Source of the DNA: Actinoallomurus liliacearum
GTDB taxonomy: Bacteria > Actinomycetota > Actinomycetes > Streptosporangiales > Streptosporangiaceae
Reading direction: 5' to 3'
DNA: 64,000 nt
Assembly (NCBI RefSeq): GCF_039542035.1
Contig: NZ_BAABHJ010000027.1
Coordinates: forward strand, 310,001 to 374,000
Shown here: positions 8,303 through 16,032 of the stretch, one piece after another
How positions within the stretch are numbered: position 1 is the stretch's first letter
Layout of the letters: each line of letters opens with the position of its first letter
Position numbers and translations under genes: made by a program
The notes under the pieces: generated by a model
The model's input: only the letters and a program-made list of their open reading frames with translations
What the model was told of the DNA's origin: nothing
Database searches by the model: none

Positions 8303-8815
8303 ATGACGTCTGCATCATCGGCCCCATCGGGCTGGACCGGCTGGCTGGAGACCCTTTCTGAGGCGGACCGCGCCCGCGCGCTCGCGCTACGCGACCGGTT
8401 CGCCGCGCTCGGCGCCGAGTACCCGGAGGAAGACGCGCGGCTGGAGGTCGGGGAGGACATCCCGCAGCTCGCCCGCTTCCTGCTGCTGCGCCACATCTGG
8501 GAGTACGCCATCAACAGCCTCGAGCGGCCCGGCGAGATCGACGGCATCGCCGCCGCCTGCCGTCTGCTCGACGCCGGCGCCGACCGGACCGACGTCATCA
8601 CCCTGGCGCGGCGCGCCGCCTGCGACGCGGCCTTCGCCGTCCTGTACGCGCTCGACGTGCCCAATCACGACCTGGACGACGACTCGCTCCCCGAGTGGTC
8701 ACTGCGTGAGACGACGGGCGACGAGGAGAAACCGGGCCGCCACATGGACGACCTCCATGCGGAACTGCTGAGCGCGGACCCATCCGGCAGGGGGGCCGAG
8801 GACCTGCTCTTCTGA
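8303..8815 (+). CDS. Hypothetical acidic helical protein
   Basis: A 170-residue protein that I do not recognise. No signal peptide or membrane helix is visible. The sequence is rich in Ala, Leu, Glu and Asp and looks mostly helical (DRARALALRDRFAALGAEYP; QLARFLLLRHIWEYAINSLE), with a very acidic C-terminal third (NHDLDDDSLPEW). ATG 8303 lies just after the hairpin that ends the protease gene, so it probably has its own promoter. GC-rich third-codon bias and a sensible composition support a real gene. It is convergent with the P450 gene, whose stop lies 6 bases away. Confidence 0.7.
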   Translation: MTSASSAPSGWTGWLETLSEADRARALALRDRFAALGAEYPEEDARLEVGEDIPQLARFLLLRHIWEYAINSLERPGEIDGIAAACRLLDAGADRTDVITLARRAACDAAFAVLYALDVPNHDLDDDSLPEWSLRETTGDEEKPGRHMDDLHAELLSADPSGRGAEDLLF

Positions 8816-8821
8816 GGGCGG

Positions 8822-10111
8822 TCAGGGTGCGGTGAAGGTGCAGGGCAGACGCTTGTAGCCGTTGATGAAGCCGGACAGCAGGCGGTCGGGCTCGCCGGCG
8901 GCGCGGATGTCCGGGACCCGGGTGAACAGTTCCCGGAGCATCACGGTGATCTCCCGCCGGGCCAGGTTGGCGCCGAGGCAGAAGTGCGGGCCCGGGCCGC
9001 CGAAGCCGACGTGCGGGTTCGGGCCGCGGGTGATGTCGAAGACGTCCGCGTGCTCGAACACCGCCTCGTCGCGGTTGGCGGAGTTGTAGAACAGCAGCAC
9101 CTTGTCGCCCGCCCGGTAGGTGTGCCCGTTCATCTCGTGGTCGCGAGTGAGATTGCGGCGCATGAAGATCACGGGTGTGGAGTAGCGCACGATCTCCTCG
9201 ACCGCTCCCCCGATCCGGCCCTCGAGGTCCTCGAGGAGCAGCGCCCGCTGGTCGGGGAAGTCGGTGAACAGCTTCAGCGCGTGGCTGAGGGCCGTCCGGG
9301 TCGTCTCGTTCCCCGCGACGACGAGCAGCAGGAAGAACGAGCCGAGTTCGCGGACGGTCAGCCGCTCGCCGTCGACGTTGGCGTTGACCAGCGCCGAGAC
9401 CAGGTCGCCGGTCGGGTTCTCGACGCGCTGGCGGCCCAGGCCGGCCGCGAGCCGGTGCAGGTCGCGGGCCGCCCAGATGATCTTGAACAGCGCGCGGGCC
9501 GCGGTGACGCGACCGACCCGTCCGGGCTTGATCCCGGTGTACTCGGGGTCGGAGTTGCCCAGGATGACGTTCGTGCGCTCGATGACCCGGGGGTAGTCCC
9601 GTTCAGGGATGCCGAGCATGTCGCAGATGACCTCGACCGGCAGGCGTACGGCGACCTTCGCGACGAAGTCCCCCGGACCGGTCTCGATCAGCTCGTCGAC
9701 GATCCGCGCGGCGCGCCGCCGGACGTCCTCCTCGGTCTTGTCGAGCATCTTCGGAGTGAAGGCGCGGGACACGATCCGGCGGATCTTGGCGTGCCGGGGA
9801 TCGTCCATGTTGATCAGCGAGCCGAAGAACCGCTCCATGTACGCGGGGAAGTCCGGGATGCTGGTCGCGCTCGGCTCGCTGCTGAAGATCTCCGGGTGGC
9901 GGCTGGCCTCGCTGACGTCCGCGTGCCGCACCAGCGCGTAGAAGCCCTCACCGGGCCGCACGAACGGGACGGGGAGTTCGGGGAAGAAGGCCGGGTGCTC
10001 CCGGGCGCGCAGGTCCGCGAAGGCCGCCTCGCGCGCCTCGCCGGGCAGCGCCCAGAACTCCAGTGAGGACAGGCCGATCTCCGATGGGGCCGGACCGGAC
10101 CGGGTCGTCAT
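8822..10111 (-). CDS. Cytochrome P450 (CYP124/125/142-like)
   Basis: A 429-residue soluble bacterial P450. Visible landmarks are the I-helix oxygen-activation motif AGNETTR (residues 266-272), the ExxR pair E306-R309, and the heme-binding loop GFGGPGPHFCLGANLA with thiolate Cys378. The stretches VIFMRRNLTRD and LFYNSANRDEAVF resemble the actinobacterial CYP124/125/142 group, which oxidises methyl-branched lipids and steroid side chains. That resemblance plus the nearby acyl-CoA dehydrogenase suggests lipid or isoprenoid substrates (inference). The start ATG 10111 matches the family N-terminus; an in-frame ATG at 10141 adds ten residues. Redox partners are not adjacent. Confidence 0.9.
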   Translation of the reverse strand: MTTRSGPAPSEIGLSSLEFWALPGEAREAAFADLRAREHPAFFPELPVPFVRPGEGFYALVRHADVSEASRHPEIFSSEPSATSIPDFPAYMERFFGSLINMDDPRHAKIRRIVSRAFTPKMLDKTEEDVRRRAARIVDELIETGPGDFVAKVAVRLPVEVICDMLGIPERDYPRVIERTNVILGNSDPEYTGIKPGRVGRVTAARALFKIIWAARDLHRLAAGLGRQRVENPTGDLVSALVNANVDGERLTVRELGSFFLLLVVAGNETTRTALSHALKLFTDFPDQRALLLEDLEGRIGGAVEEIVRYSTPVIFMRRNLTRDHEMNGHTYRAGDKVLLFYNSANRDEAVFEHADVFDITRGPNPHVGFGGPGPHFCLGANLARREITVMLRELFTRVPDIRAAGEPDRLLSGFINGYKRLPCTFTAP

Positions 10112-10224
10112 GACGCCACCGCCTTCCGCATCGACCCCCATGCTCAGGTAAGTGGTCGGTTACGGTCAAGGGGCGGCGGCGACCGAGGTGGGCCGGTGCA
10201 GGTCACCGGCCCGCCCGGAGCGGT

Positions 10225-10584
10225 TCAGATGTTCTCCGGCGCCGACGGCAGTTTGACGGCGGTGAGCAGGATGGCCGAGTTCTCGATCGCCTCGACGCGG
10301 TGCCGGGCCTTCGGCACGAAGATCAGGTCGCCGGTCCGGCCCTCCCAGAAGTCGTCCCCCGCGACGAGCCGGACGCGACCCTGCAGGACCTGGACGGTGC
10401 CCTCCTCCGGGCCCACGTGCTCGTCCATCGTCGTGTCGGCCTTGAGCGCGATGAGCGTCTGCCGGAGCACGTGCTCGTGCCCTCCGTAGACCGTGGTGGC
10501 ACTGCGGCCGGCCGAGTCGCTCAGGGCCCGGTCCAGCTGCTCGCGAGCCCGGGCTTCCAATGACAGTTTCTGCATGTCCTCCAT
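10225..10584 (-). CDS. Cupin-domain protein
   Basis: A 119-residue single-domain cupin. The beta-barrel is visible as the two conserved strands: motif 1 region with His/Glu metal-ligand candidates (DEHVGPEEGTVQVLQGRV) and motif 2 (GDLIFVPKARHRVEAIE). Such proteins bind a metal and small ligands, and may be enzymes or sensors; function here is unknown. ATG 10584 is used, and ATG 10575 is an alternative. The gene is followed by the P450 and preceded by the TetR/acyl-CoA dehydrogenase pair, all on the minus strand; the TetR stop is 23 bases upstream of this ATG. Confidence 0.8.
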   Translation of the reverse strand: MEDMQKLSLEARAREQLDRALSDSAGRSATTVYGGHEHVLRQTLIALKADTTMDEHVGPEEGTVQVLQGRVRLVAGDDFWEGRTGDLIFVPKARHRVEAIENSAILLTAVKLPSAPENI

Positions 10585-10607
10585 CTACCGCAGCGGCGGC
10601 GAATGAT

Positions 10608-11213
10608 TCATCGGCCCGGCGAGCCGTCGCCGGGCTCCCGCAACCCGTCGAGGTAGAGACCGACGTAGTAGTCGCCCACCGCCCCGGCGTCCAGCGGCCC
10701 GTCCGGGTGCCACCACGTGCTCAGCTGGTGCACCGCGCCGAAGAAGAAGTTGACCGCCAGGTCCGCCGGGACGCCGGGCCGGAAGGTCCCCTCCCGCTGC
10801 CCCTCCTCCACCAGGGCGCGGAAGCACTCGTGGTAGCGGCGCCGCTCCGCCCGTACGGCCTTCTGCTTCTCGGCCGGCAGCAGGTGCATCGAGCGGAAGA
10901 AGACCGTCAGCTCGTCCAGGTGCGCGATGCTCGTCTCGATCACATCGACGGCGGCGGCGCGCAGGCGCTCCTCCGCCGGGCCGGTGCCGCCCGCGAACCG
11001 CCGCAGCCGATCGGTCTGCAGGGCGAGCAACCGGTGGTAGATCTCGTAGAGCAAGTCGTCCTTGGCGGCGAAATAGTGGTACATCGCCCCCTTGGTGACA
11101 CCGGCGGCCCGGACGATCTCCTGGACGGAGGTGCCCTCGTAGCCGTTCTCGGCGAACAGCCGGGTGGCCACCGCCAGCAGCCGTTCCGGCAGCGGGCGCT
11201 CGTCCGCCATCAT
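10608..11213 (-). CDS. TetR-family regulator of the acyl-CoA dehydrogenase operon
   Basis: A 201-residue TetR repressor. The DNA-binding domain is classic (LLAVATRLFAENGYEGTSVQ, then AAGVTKGAMYHYFAAKDDLL). The ligand domain has the long helices of the fatty-acid-responsive subgroup (RRYHECFRALVEEGQREGTF). ATG 11213 overlaps the acyl-CoA dehydrogenase stop as ATGATG; a second ATG at 11210 is possible. Cotranscription downstream of the enzyme, plus a 20-base inverted repeat in front of the enzyme gene (12484-12503), suggests autoregulation and induction by an acyl-CoA. Confidence 0.88.
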   Translation of the reverse strand: MMADERPLPERLLAVATRLFAENGYEGTSVQEIVRAAGVTKGAMYHYFAAKDDLLYEIYHRLLALQTDRLRRFAGGTGPAEERLRAAAVDVIETSIAHLDELTVFFRSMHLLPAEKQKAVRAERRRYHECFRALVEEGQREGTFRPGVPADLAVNFFFGAVHQLSTWWHPDGPLDAGAVGDYYVGLYLDGLREPGDGSPGR

Positions 11214-12427
11214 CTGCCCCGGTAGGCGGCGAGCTCGCGACGGGCGATCGACCGCTTGTGCACCTCGTCGGGACCGTCCGCCAGGTGCAGGGTCCGCACG
11301 CCCGCCCACAGCTCGGCGAGCGGGAAGTCCTGCGAGACGCCCGCGCCGCCGTGCGCCTGGATCGCCCGGTCGATCACCCAGTTCGCCATCTCCGGCACCA
11401 GCGCCTTGATCGCCGAGATCTCCACCCGGGCGCCCTTGTTGCCGACGGTGTCCATCAGCCACGCGGTCTTCAGGACGAGCAGCCGCGCCTGCTCGATCCG
11501 GATGCGCGACTCGGCGATCCAGTCCTGCACGACGCCCTGGTCGGCGATCGGCCCGCCGAAGGCGACCCGTGACACGACCCGCTCGCACATCAGCTCCAGG
11601 GCGCGCTCGGCCATGCCGATGGCGCGCATGCAGTGGTGGATGCGGCCGGGCCCGAGCCGCTCCTGCGCGATGCGGAAGCCCTCGCCCTCGCCGAGGAGGA
11701 TGTTGGCGACCGGCACCCGTACGTCGTGGAAGGAGATCTCGGCGTGGCCGCCGTGCGTGCCGTCGTCGTAGCCGAAGACGTGCAGTCCCCGCTCGACGGT
11801 GACACCGGGCGTGTCCTTCGGCACCAGCACCATGCTCTGCCGGCGGTACGGCGGGGCGTCCGGGTCGGTCACGCCCATCACGATGAAGATCTCGCACTCG
11901 GGGCTGAGCGCGCCGGACGTCCACCACTTGCGGCCGTTCAGCACGTACGAGTCGCCGTCCCGCTCGATGCGCAGCCCGATGTTGGTGGCGTCGGAGGAGG
12001 CCACGGCCGGTTCGGTCATGCAGAACGCCGAGCGGATCGCGCCGTCCAGCAGCGGCTCGAGCCACCGCTCCTTCTGCTCGGGCGTGCCGAACAGCGCGAG
12101 GATCTCCATGTTGCCGGTGTCGGGCGCCGCGCAGTTGAGCGCGACCGGCGCGATCTTCGGCGACCGGCCCATGATCTCGGCGAGCGGGGCGTACTGCAGG
12201 TTGCTCAGGCCGGCGCCGTACGGCTCGTGCGGGAGGAAGAGGTTCCACAGGCCGCGCTTGCGCGCCTCGGCCTTCACGTCCTCGATCACCGGCGGAGTGG
12301 CCCACGTGCCGGCGAGCTCGGCGGCCTGCGCGGCGTAGACGGGCTCGGCCGGATGGACGTGCGAGTCCATGAACTCCAGCAGCCGGTCGCGGTACTCGAT
12401 GGTGGTCTGGTCGAATGCGAAGTCCAT
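11210..12427 (-). CDS. Acyl-CoA dehydrogenase
   Basis: A 405-residue FAD enzyme for alpha,beta-dehydrogenation of an acyl-CoA. N-terminal helical domain, the FAD-contact motif FCMTEPAVASSDATNI, the KWWTSGAL segment, and the C-terminal domain with QAHGGAGVSQDFPLA are visible. Length is typical of the FadE2-like branch. Preceded by a TetR operator at 12484-12503 and followed by the coupled TetR gene. Substrate class is unknown; the adjacent P450 hints at branched or isoprenoid acyl chains. Confidence 0.9.
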   Translation of the reverse strand: MDFAFDQTTIEYRDRLLEFMDSHVHPAEPVYAAQAAELAGTWATPPVIEDVKAEARKRGLWNLFLPHEPYGAGLSNLQYAPLAEIMGRSPKIAPVALNCAAPDTGNMEILALFGTPEQKERWLEPLLDGAIRSAFCMTEPAVASSDATNIGLRIERDGDSYVLNGRKWWTSGALSPECEIFIVMGVTDPDAPPYRRQSMVLVPKDTPGVTVERGLHVFGYDDGTHGGHAEISFHDVRVPVANILLGEGEGFRIAQERLGPGRIHHCMRAIGMAERALELMCERVVSRVAFGGPIADQGVVQDWIAESRIRIEQARLLVLKTAWLMDTVGNKGARVEISAIKALVPEMANWVIDRAIQAHGGAGVSQDFPLAELWAGVRTLHLADGPDEVHKRSIARRELAAYRGR

Positions 12428-12483
12428 CGCCGTCCCCTCGCGAACGCGGCCTCTGCGGCCGTCGGGTCTGCCCGGCCCGTCAG

Positions 12484-12503
12484 CATACCGACTGGTCGGT
12501 ATG
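12484..12503. promoter_or_regulatory. TetR operator of the acyl-CoA dehydrogenase promoter
   Basis: CATACCGACTGGTCGGTATG is a perfect 9-base inverted repeat with a 2-base spacer, 57 bases upstream of the acyl-CoA dehydrogenase ATG. The form ACCGAC-GTCGGT is typical of actinobacterial TetR sites. A degenerate TGGTCGGT half site also lies at 10153-10160, just upstream of the P450 gene. Confidence 0.75.
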
Positions 12504-12553
12504 ACGACCGTAAGCAGACGCGGCCCGGCGCGTCAACGCCGGGCCCCGCCGGG

Positions 12554-13048
12554 TCACTGATGCAGGCCGTGCCCGGTCTCCTCGTCGCCGCGGTCCACGT
12601 CGAGTCCGACGATCGACGCGCACCGGCGGCAGACCCACTCGGCGACGACGGACTCGGCGGCCATGTCACGGGTCCGGTACGGCTTGGCGATCTTTCTGCG
12701 GCGCATTCCGTGACCACACGTCGAATGCACCAAAAGCCCACAATTCGGGCAAGGCCAGACGTCGTCCCCGGGACGCTCACAGCCCGGGCATACGGGTCTG
12801 TCGTGATCAACAGTGATCGGCTCGAGTTCGGCGCGCCAGGTGCGTTCGAGATCAAGATATTCGTCGTTCGGCCAGGAATCATCGGCCAGCCAGGCGAGAT
12901 ATTCCTCGTCGCCGGGAGGCAGCACGGCGGTCATCGACTCGGGGTAGGCGTTCGGGTCGGGCGCGGCCGCCGCGGACCGACGGCGCCCCCGCACCGCGAG
13001 CGTCACGGACAGGAGGACGAGCAGGGGAGTCCAGAGAAAGATGTTCAC
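12554..13048 (-). CDS. Membrane-anchored zinc-cluster protein, function unknown
   Basis: A 164-residue protein with one N-terminal membrane helix (IFLWTPLLVLLSVTLAV) followed by positive residues, so the rest is likely cytoplasmic. A linker rich in Asp, Glu, Trp and Pro precedes a Cys/His cluster: CPGC, then CPNC, then HSTCGHG, and finally CRRC. Three CxxC pairs plus a His/Cys pair look like a two-zinc RING-, PHD- or zinc-ribbon-like fold. I cannot assign a function. It stands alone between the acyl-CoA dehydrogenase and the D-serine-dehydratase-like gene. It could be a protein-binding adaptor at the membrane. Confidence 0.72.
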   Translation of the reverse strand: MNIFLWTPLLVLLSVTLAVRGRRRSAAAAPDPNAYPESMTAVLPPGDEEYLAWLADDSWPNDEYLDLERTWRAELEPITVDHDRPVCPGCERPGDDVWPCPNCGLLVHSTCGHGMRRRKIAKPYRTRDMAAESVVAEWVCRRCASIVGLDVDRGDEETGHGLHQ

Positions 13049-13280
13049 ATTCCCACATCCGCGGAGGCGCTCATGACGGCGGTCACGAGGCGGGGCGGCA
13101 GTTCACGGGGGAGCACCGCTGTACCCACGGTGGCGTCCTTTCATGAGTCGCTGTCGAGGGGGCGCAAGCGATCATGCATGCGGGGCATAAAACGGTAGAA
13201 CAGTACCGAATCGAGCTCGGTCATGGAAATCGATCAAACAATTTCGTCAGTTACCGTCCCGTAGTTCAAATAATGAATCT

Positions 13281-14603
13281 TCAGAAGAAGGTCCGGACCA
13301 GATCCACCACCACCGGACCGTCGGCCGCGGCGTCGTCCACGACCGGGATGAGCGTCCACTTGTCGAACGCCGTGCAGGGGTGGGACAGTCCCAGACGGAC
13401 GACGTCGCCCACCGACACGTCCGCGTCCCGGAGGAACGCGTGCTGGTCGTTCAGCCTGCTGACGTGCGCGCCGGGGGCGAGCGGCCCGCGTCCGCGTACG
13501 AGTTGCGGCTCCGGCATGCCCTCGTCGTAGGGAAGGTCGCGCTTGCCGGCGTCCAGGAGGGCCAACCCCGGCTCCGGCCGGGAGACGACCCGCGCCCACC
13601 CGTGCATCGCGCTGCGCAGTCGCACGGCTCCCACCTCCCGGGCGAACGGCGAGACGCCACGGTAGAACCCGTCATCGTGGATGAGGTACGCGCCGGAGCG
13701 GAGCATGACCCGGGTACGGGCGTCCGAGGCCGGAGCGAGGACGCGGACGACCACGTCGAACCACGCGCTCCCACCGGCGGTGATCACGGCGTCGCCGGTC
13801 TCGTCCGCCTCGTCCAGCAGCCGTCCGTCCCGAAGGCGGTCGTGCAGCTCTCGCAGGTCACCGAGATAGGACTCGAGCACGGCGACCGCCTCCGCGACGG
13901 AGCCGTGGGCCAGCGCGCCCTCATAGCCGCTGACGCCGACGAGCCGGAGGTGCCGCGCCGCCGTGACGGCCTCCGCGACGGCCAGCGCCTCGTCTAGCGT
14001 ACGGGCGCCGGTTCGGCCGCCCGCGCCGCCCAGCTCCACGCAGACGTCGAGCGGCCGCGACGGCTCGACCGGGCCGCCGCCGAGCGCCTGATCCATGAGC
14101 TCCACGGCGCGGATCGAGTCGACCCAGGAGGTGACGGAGAAGTCCGGGTCACGGTCGAGCTCGGCGGCGATCCAGCGCAGCCCCGCCGGGTCCAGGACGG
14201 TGTTGGCGAGGTGGACGCGCCGCACGCCGAACGCGCGGGCGACCCTGAGCTGTGGGAGGTTGGCGAGGGTGATGGCGCGGGCACCCGCGGCCAGCTGCCG
14301 CTCCCACAGGGCCGGGGCCATCGTGGTCTTGCCGTGCGGGGCCAGGTCCACGCCCACCGCCGCGCACCAGCCGGCCATCGTGCGCAGGTTGTGCTCCAGC
14401 GCGCTCGCGTCGAGCGTGAGCAGCGGGGTGCCGAGGTCCTCCAGCGAAGGCCGCCCCGCCACGAAGCCGGCCACCGTACTCCCCCACGCCGAGGCGGGAA
14501 CGGCCTTGAAGCGCCAGTCCAGCCGTTCGGCCGCGAGCTCGGCGACCCGCTCGGCGTCGATCCCGCCCGCGACGGCGCCGGTCTCGGTGTGCTCCAACGT
14601 CAT
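13281..14603 (-). CDS. D-serine dehydratase-like / alanine racemase-fold PLP enzyme
   Basis: A 440-residue enzyme with an alanine-racemase-type N-terminal barrel and a DSD-like C-terminal domain. The PLP lysine is in LAPHGKTTMAP (Lys92). The C-terminal His and Cys of RLGLSHPCTAFDKW match the zinc ligands of eukaryote-type D-serine dehydratase. Such enzymes deaminate D-serine or D-threonine-type beta-hydroxy amino acids. The start ATG 14603 has GGGAG upstream; an upstream in-frame ATG at 14663 has no good site. It follows a RidA gene, whose product removes reactive enamine/imine intermediates made by PLP dehydratases, so the pair is functionally coherent. Confidence 0.85.
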   Translation of the reverse strand: MTLEHTETGAVAGGIDAERVAELAAERLDWRFKAVPASAWGSTVAGFVAGRPSLEDLGTPLLTLDASALEHNLRTMAGWCAAVGVDLAPHGKTTMAPALWERQLAAGARAITLANLPQLRVARAFGVRRVHLANTVLDPAGLRWIAAELDRDPDFSVTSWVDSIRAVELMDQALGGGPVEPSRPLDVCVELGGAGGRTGARTLDEALAVAEAVTAARHLRLVGVSGYEGALAHGSVAEAVAVLESYLGDLRELHDRLRDGRLLDEADETGDAVITAGGSAWFDVVVRVLAPASDARTRVMLRSGAYLIHDDGFYRGVSPFAREVGAVRLRSAMHGWARVVSRPEPGLALLDAGKRDLPYDEGMPEPQLVRGRGPLAPGAHVSRLNDQHAFLRDADVSVGDVVRLGLSHPCTAFDKWTLIPVVDDAAADGPVVVDLVRTFF

Positions 14604-14714
14604 CTCCTGTCTCCCGCGCGTACCGCGCTCACCGGCGACCGGTCGCGTCCTCCTCGTGGACACGGCGCGGCTCAGGGCCGGAGACGCCGCGTCCGGCGTC
14701 GGGGTGCCGCGCCC

Positions 14715-15122
14715 TCAGCCGACGACGGCCTGGGCGTCGATCTCGACGAGCATGGCCTCGTTCGGCAGTTCGGCGATGAGCGTGGTCCGGCAGGGCTTGA
14801 CGCCGTCCTTGACGTGCTCCTCGAGGAACGCGGCGTACTCCTCGTTCATCGGCCCGAAGTCGGCGCGCCTGGTGAGGTAGACGCGGAACATCACCACGTC
14901 CCCGACCGACGCCCCGCCCGCCTCCAGGATGGCGCGGACGTTCTCCAGCGTCCGGCGGGTCTGCGCCTTCACGTCCCCGGCGTGGAGGTACTCCCCCGTC
15001 GCCGGGTCCTGCGGGCCCTGGCCGGACACCTGAAGGATCGGCCCCTTGCGCACTCCCTGGGAGAACACCGGTAGCGGAGTGGGCGCCCCCTCGGTGCGGA
15101 TCTCGGTCTTCGCCTCGCTCAT
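14715..15122 (-). CDS. RidA-family enamine/imine deaminase
   Basis: A 135-residue RidA (YjgF/YER057c/UK114) protein. Conserved features are GPILQVSGQGPQDPATGEY, the helix QTRRTLENVRAILEAGG, and the C-terminal active-site stretch CRTTLIAELPNEAMLVEIDA with the substrate-binding arginine. It hydrolyses 2-aminoacrylate-type imines to 2-oxo acids. ATG 15122 overlaps the stop of the third leader ORF (ATGA), with AAGGAGG just before. Placed ahead of the PLP enzyme in the same transcript, it probably protects against that enzyme's product. Confidence 0.92.
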   Translation of the reverse strand: MSEAKTEIRTEGAPTPLPVFSQGVRKGPILQVSGQGPQDPATGEYLHAGDVKAQTRRTLENVRAILEAGGASVGDVVMFRVYLTRRADFGPMNEEYAAFLEEHVKDGVKPCRTTLIAELPNEAMLVEIDAQAVVG

Positions 15123-15190
15123 GCGGCCTCCTTCGTCGGAGGAGTGACCAGAGGCCCTGCGCCGATGGCTCGCTCGCTTCGCTCGCTCAC
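15119..15190 (-). CDS. 23-residue coupled leader peptide, repeat copy 3
   Basis: Begins (V)SERSERA and ends LVTPPTKEAA. The GTG start at 15190 follows GAAGGAGG. The TGA overlaps the RidA ATG as ATGA. The 72 bases align without gaps to copies 1 and 2. The sequence just upstream (15191-15207) repeats the 3' end of the element (CGAAGGAGGCCGCGTG), as if a partial tandem copy were present. A 46-codon ORF starting ATG 15327 ends with a GTGA overlap on this leader, but its coding status is doubtful. Confidence 0.68.
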   Translation of the reverse strand: MSERSERAIGAGPLVTPPTKEAA

Positions 15191-15311
15191 ACGCGGCCTC
15201 CTTCGACTCCTCGCTCGTCGATGACGCTCGTGCCATTCTCACGCCGTCCCTCGAAGCGCCACCACGGCGGGTCCGGTCGCTGCGGTTTCCTCCGCTCCGC
15301 CGAGTATGCAA

Positions 15312-15323
15312 TGGAACGTTCCA
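15312..15323. promoter_or_regulatory. Perfect palindrome upstream of the RidA/PLP-enzyme operon
   Basis: TGGAACGTTCCA, a 12-base perfect palindrome 122 bases ahead of leader copy 3. The shape resembles IclR- or LacI-family sites. No regulator gene is adjacent, so the cognate factor is unknown. Confidence 0.45.
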
Positions 15324-15429
15324 CCATGGCGATGGTTCAGAAAAATGTCCGCTTCCGGTCGGGCGCGCCCGGCACGTGGGGGCGCGCCACCGGCCGGTCC
15401 TCGCCCGGTGGGACCGCGCCGGCCGGGCG

Positions 15430-16032
15430 TCAGCCCGCGGGGACGCGCCGGCCGGCCAGCCGCAGCGCGTGCTCGACGATGGACACGAGGACCAGCTTGG
15501 CCGACTCCCGGCGCCGCACGTCGCACAGGATGATCGGCACGTCGGGGTCGACGTCGAGGGCCGCGCGGACCCGGTGCACGTCGTACCGCGGCGCGCCGTC
15601 GAAACGGTTGACGGCCACGACGAACGGCGTGCCGCGCTGCTCGAAGTAGTCGATCGCCGCGAAGCCGTCGGCCAGCCGCCGGGTGTCGACGACGACCACC
15701 GCGCCGGCCGCCCCCCGGGCGAGTTCGTCCCACATGAACCAGAACCGGTGCTGGCCCGGGGTCCCGAAGAGGTACAGCGCCACGTTGTTCCGAAAGGTGA
15801 TGCGACCCCAGTCCATCGCCACCGTCGTGGTCTCCTTGGCCTCGACCTCGGAGGTGTCGTCGACGCCGATCCCCGCGCTGGTGAGGGCCTCCTCGGTGCG
15901 CAGCGGCCGGATCTCGCTGACCGTGCCGACCAATGTGGTCTTGCCCGCCCCGAACCCGCCGGCGATGAGGATCTTGATCGCCATCGGCGAGTCCTGCGCG
16001 GTGACGCCGGAGTCAAAGTGTGTATAGCTCAT
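15430..16032 (-). CDS. Conservon Ras-like GTPase (CvnD)
   Basis: A 200-residue small GTPase of the actinobacterial conservon. GTP motifs: P-loop GGFGAGKTT (residues 25-33), G3 region FGTPGQHRFWFMW, and NRFD as the NKxD-type base-specificity motif. Conservons assemble a membrane-bound signalling complex likened to eukaryotic G-protein systems, where CvnD is the nucleotide switch. The start overlaps the DUF742 gene by 20 bases. It is the last gene of a four-gene operon; no CvnE/P450 follows. Confidence 0.94.
   Translation of the reverse strand: MSYTHFDSGVTAQDSPMAIKILIAGGFGAGKTTLVGTVSEIRPLRTEEALTSAGIGVDDTSEVEAKETTTVAMDWGRITFRNNVALYLFGTPGQHRFWFMWDELARGAAGAVVVVDTRRLADGFAAIDYFEQRGTPFVVAVNRFDGAPRYDVHRVRAALDVDPDVPIILCDVRRRESAKLVLVSIVEHALRLAGRRVPAG

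Noticed and set aside
8822..12427. P450, cupin and acyl-CoA dehydrogenase as part of a polyketide or peptide biosynthetic cluster.
   Set aside because: No PKS, NRPS, terpene cyclase or RiPP genes are near; a lipid-oxidation role is simpler.
15312..15323. Reading TGGAACGTTCCA as a fourth site of the rhamnose LacI regulator.
   Set aside because: It shares only the AACGTT core; flanks (TGG/CCA) differ from AACGTTTTAA, and the genes are unrelated.
15187..15327. A 46-codon minus-strand frame ahead of leader copy 3.
   Set aside because: No Shine-Dalgarno, no family, and it spans the palindrome that is better read as an operator. Kept only as a side note to the leader finding.
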